Positions 10,630 through 11,617 of a DNA stretch of 11,617 nt are shown in pieces. The stretch is from the NCBI GenBank assembly GCA_051011595.1, contig JBPCTQ010000240.1:1-11617 (forward strand), written 5' to 3'. Origin of the DNA: JAOUEE01 sp051011595 (GTDB taxonomy: Bacteria > Actinomycetota > Acidimicrobiia > Acidimicrobiales > SHLQ01). Within the stretch, counting starts at the first letter, position 1. Each line of letters begins with the position of its first letter. The notes beneath the pieces are model-generated. The model searched no databases, was not told where the DNA came from, and saw only the letters and a program-made list of their open reading frames with translations. The position numbers and the translations under genes are program-made.

Positions 10630-11617
10630 ATGCGAGGCAAATCAGTCCTGTTCATCCTTGTGGCCTTCTTGTTGCTGGCCGCCGCCTGCGGTAGCGACGC
10701 CGAGACGTCGGCAACCGACGAGGGCGGTGCGTCGAGCACCACGGCCGCCCCCGACACCACCGAAGCCGGCGGCGACACCGAAACCACCGCTGCGCCCGAC
10801 ACCGAGGCTCCAGCCACCACCGAGGGCGCCGGCAACGAGCTGGGTGCCCTGCTCGTTCCCCAGGATTACGACACGATCCAGGCTGCGGTCGACGCGGCCG
10901 TCGATGGCGACCTGGTGTTGATCGACGCCGGTGTCTACAACGAAGCGGTCGTGGTCGAGACCGACAACATCGTGATCCGAGGGGTCGACCGCAACGAGGT
11001 CATCCTCGATGGCGAGCACGACATGGAGAACGGCATCAAGGTCTTCTCCAATGGTGTGGCCGTCGAGAACCTGACCGCCCGGAACTTCACCAGCAACGGC
11101 GTCTTCTTCACCGGCTCCTACGACGACGGCATCATCCTCAACGGCTACCGGACCAGCTACGTCACCGTGCACAACAACGGCGACTACGGCATCTACGCGT
11201 TCAACGCCGAGAACGGCCTGTTCGAGCACAGCTACGGCTCGGGCCACCCCGACTCGGCCTTCTACATCGGCCAGTGCCAGCCCTGTAATGCGGTGATCAC
11301 CGACGTGGTGTCCGAGAACAACGCCCTCGGCTACTCGGGCACCAACGCCGGCGGTGACCTGTACATCATCAACAGCGAGTGGAGGAACAACCGGCTCGGC
11401 CTCGTGCCCAACAGCCTCAACAGTGAGGAGCTGGCGCCTCAACGCGACGCCGTGTTCGCCGGCAACTGGGTGCACAACAACGGCAACGAGCAGACGCCGC
11501 GCAAGGGGTCGGACTGGGACCTCGGCTTCGGCGTCGGCATCGTGGTGGCCGGCGGCAACAACGACCTGATCACCAAGAACCGGGTCGAGAACAACACCAC
11601 GGCGGGGATTCTCATCG
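10630..11617 (+). CDS. Right-handed parallel beta-helix lipoprotein (partial, runs off the right edge)
   Basis: The 329 visible residues open with a lipoprotein signal ending L-A-A-A-C (C20) and a Thr/Ala/Pro/Glu-rich linker (21-68). From about 75 the sequence is a pectate-lyase/NosD-like beta-helix: an opening Y-D-T-I-Q-A-A-V-D-A-A-x-D-G-D-x-V at 80-96, then G-V-Y-N-E at 101-105 and coil after coil of about 22 residues with Asn turns (V-E-N-L-T-A-R-N, V-T-V-H-N-N-G-D-Y-G-I, V-S-E-N-N-A-L-G). A C-x-x-C lies at 216-219. No catalytic residues can be assigned. The substrate is probably a surface polysaccharide or none; some proteins of this group are binding scaffolds. The open frame continues past the window. 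Cupredoxin genes near NosD-like proteins are known in copper systems, but this link is inference. Confidence 0.85.
   Translation, partial: MRGKSVLFILVAFLLLAAACGSDAETSATDEGGASSTTAAPDTTEAGGDTETTAAPDTEAPATTEGAGNELGALLVPQDYDTIQAAVDAAVDGDLVLIDAGVYNEAVVVETDNIVIRGVDRNEVILDGEHDMENGIKVFSNGVAVENLTARNFTSNGVFFTGSYDDGIILNGYRTSYVTVHNNGDYGIYAFNAENGLFEHSYGSGHPDSAFYIGQCQPCNAVITDVVSENNALGYSGTNAGGDLYIINSEWRNNRLGLVPNSLNSEELAPQRDAVFAGNWVHNNGNEQTPRKGSDWDLGFGVGIVVAGGNNDLITKNRVENNTTAGILI

Noticed and set aside
10642..11475. Minus-strand open frame of 277 codons opposite the beta-helix gene
   Set aside because: It is the mirror of the Asn/Asp/Gly-rich beta-helix coding sequence, shows V/D/H/G repetition and no domain, and the plus frame has a lipoprotein signal and helix repeats.
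1..11617. tRNA, rRNA or insertion-sequence transposase genes
   Set aside because: No cloverleaf, rRNA-like segment or transposase motif (DDE or HUH) was seen on either strand by eye; a covariance-model scan was not possible.

Overview
This is a GC-rich chromosomal window that looks like a free-living actinobacterium, probably from the Acidimicrobiia or a related lineage. That placement is an inference from several points: an actinobacterial-type LeuB, lipoproteins whose signal peptides end in A-A-A-C or A-T-A-C followed by acidic or Thr-rich linkers, and TAnnnT -10 boxes set directly upstream of start codons (leaderless transcripts). Most of it is ordinary metabolism and transport. One small accessory island sits in the middle of the left half.

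Layout. Positions 1-1660, minus strand: a branched-chain amino acid operon, leuB then ilvE (ilvE runs off the left edge), preceded by a compact attenuator. The attenuator has an 11-residue leader peptide rich in Ile/Val/Leu, a 9-bp hairpin starting at its stop codon, and an intrinsic terminator with a six-T run. Positions about 1710-1757: a strong G-quadruplex motif on the minus strand. Positions 1761-2999: an accessory island made of one minus-strand gene (an AbiEi-like N-terminal region plus a DUF559/Vsr-like nuclease domain whose E-x-D motif seems lost), bracketed by two copies on each side of a 43-nt palindrome-ended repeat, with a rearranged repeat remnant running into the end of the gene. 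Positions 3059-4422, plus strand: greA, leaderless, and an alpha/beta hydrolase. Positions 4422-8338, plus strand: a tightly packed livH-livM-livG-livF ABC importer operon whose LivH has a secreted Ig-like domain fused in front. Positions 8510-9877, minus strand: the matching solute-binding lipoprotein gene, convergent to the operon. Positions 10066-11617, plus strand: a cupredoxin lipoprotein with an apparent Gln axial ligand, then a partial parallel beta-helix lipoprotein running off the right edge.

How they fit together. LeuB and IlvE make leucine and interconvert branched-chain amino and keto acids. LivKHMGF would import branched-chain amino acids or related amides. The window therefore pairs synthesis and uptake of the same class of nutrients, the first under apparent attenuation control. 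The most unusual part is the repeat-bracketed nuclease-like gene, which resembles a small mobile or domesticated unit. The other points worth a second look are the LivH fusion, the Gln-ligand cupredoxin and the perfect 11-bp dyad between livK and the cupredoxin gene.
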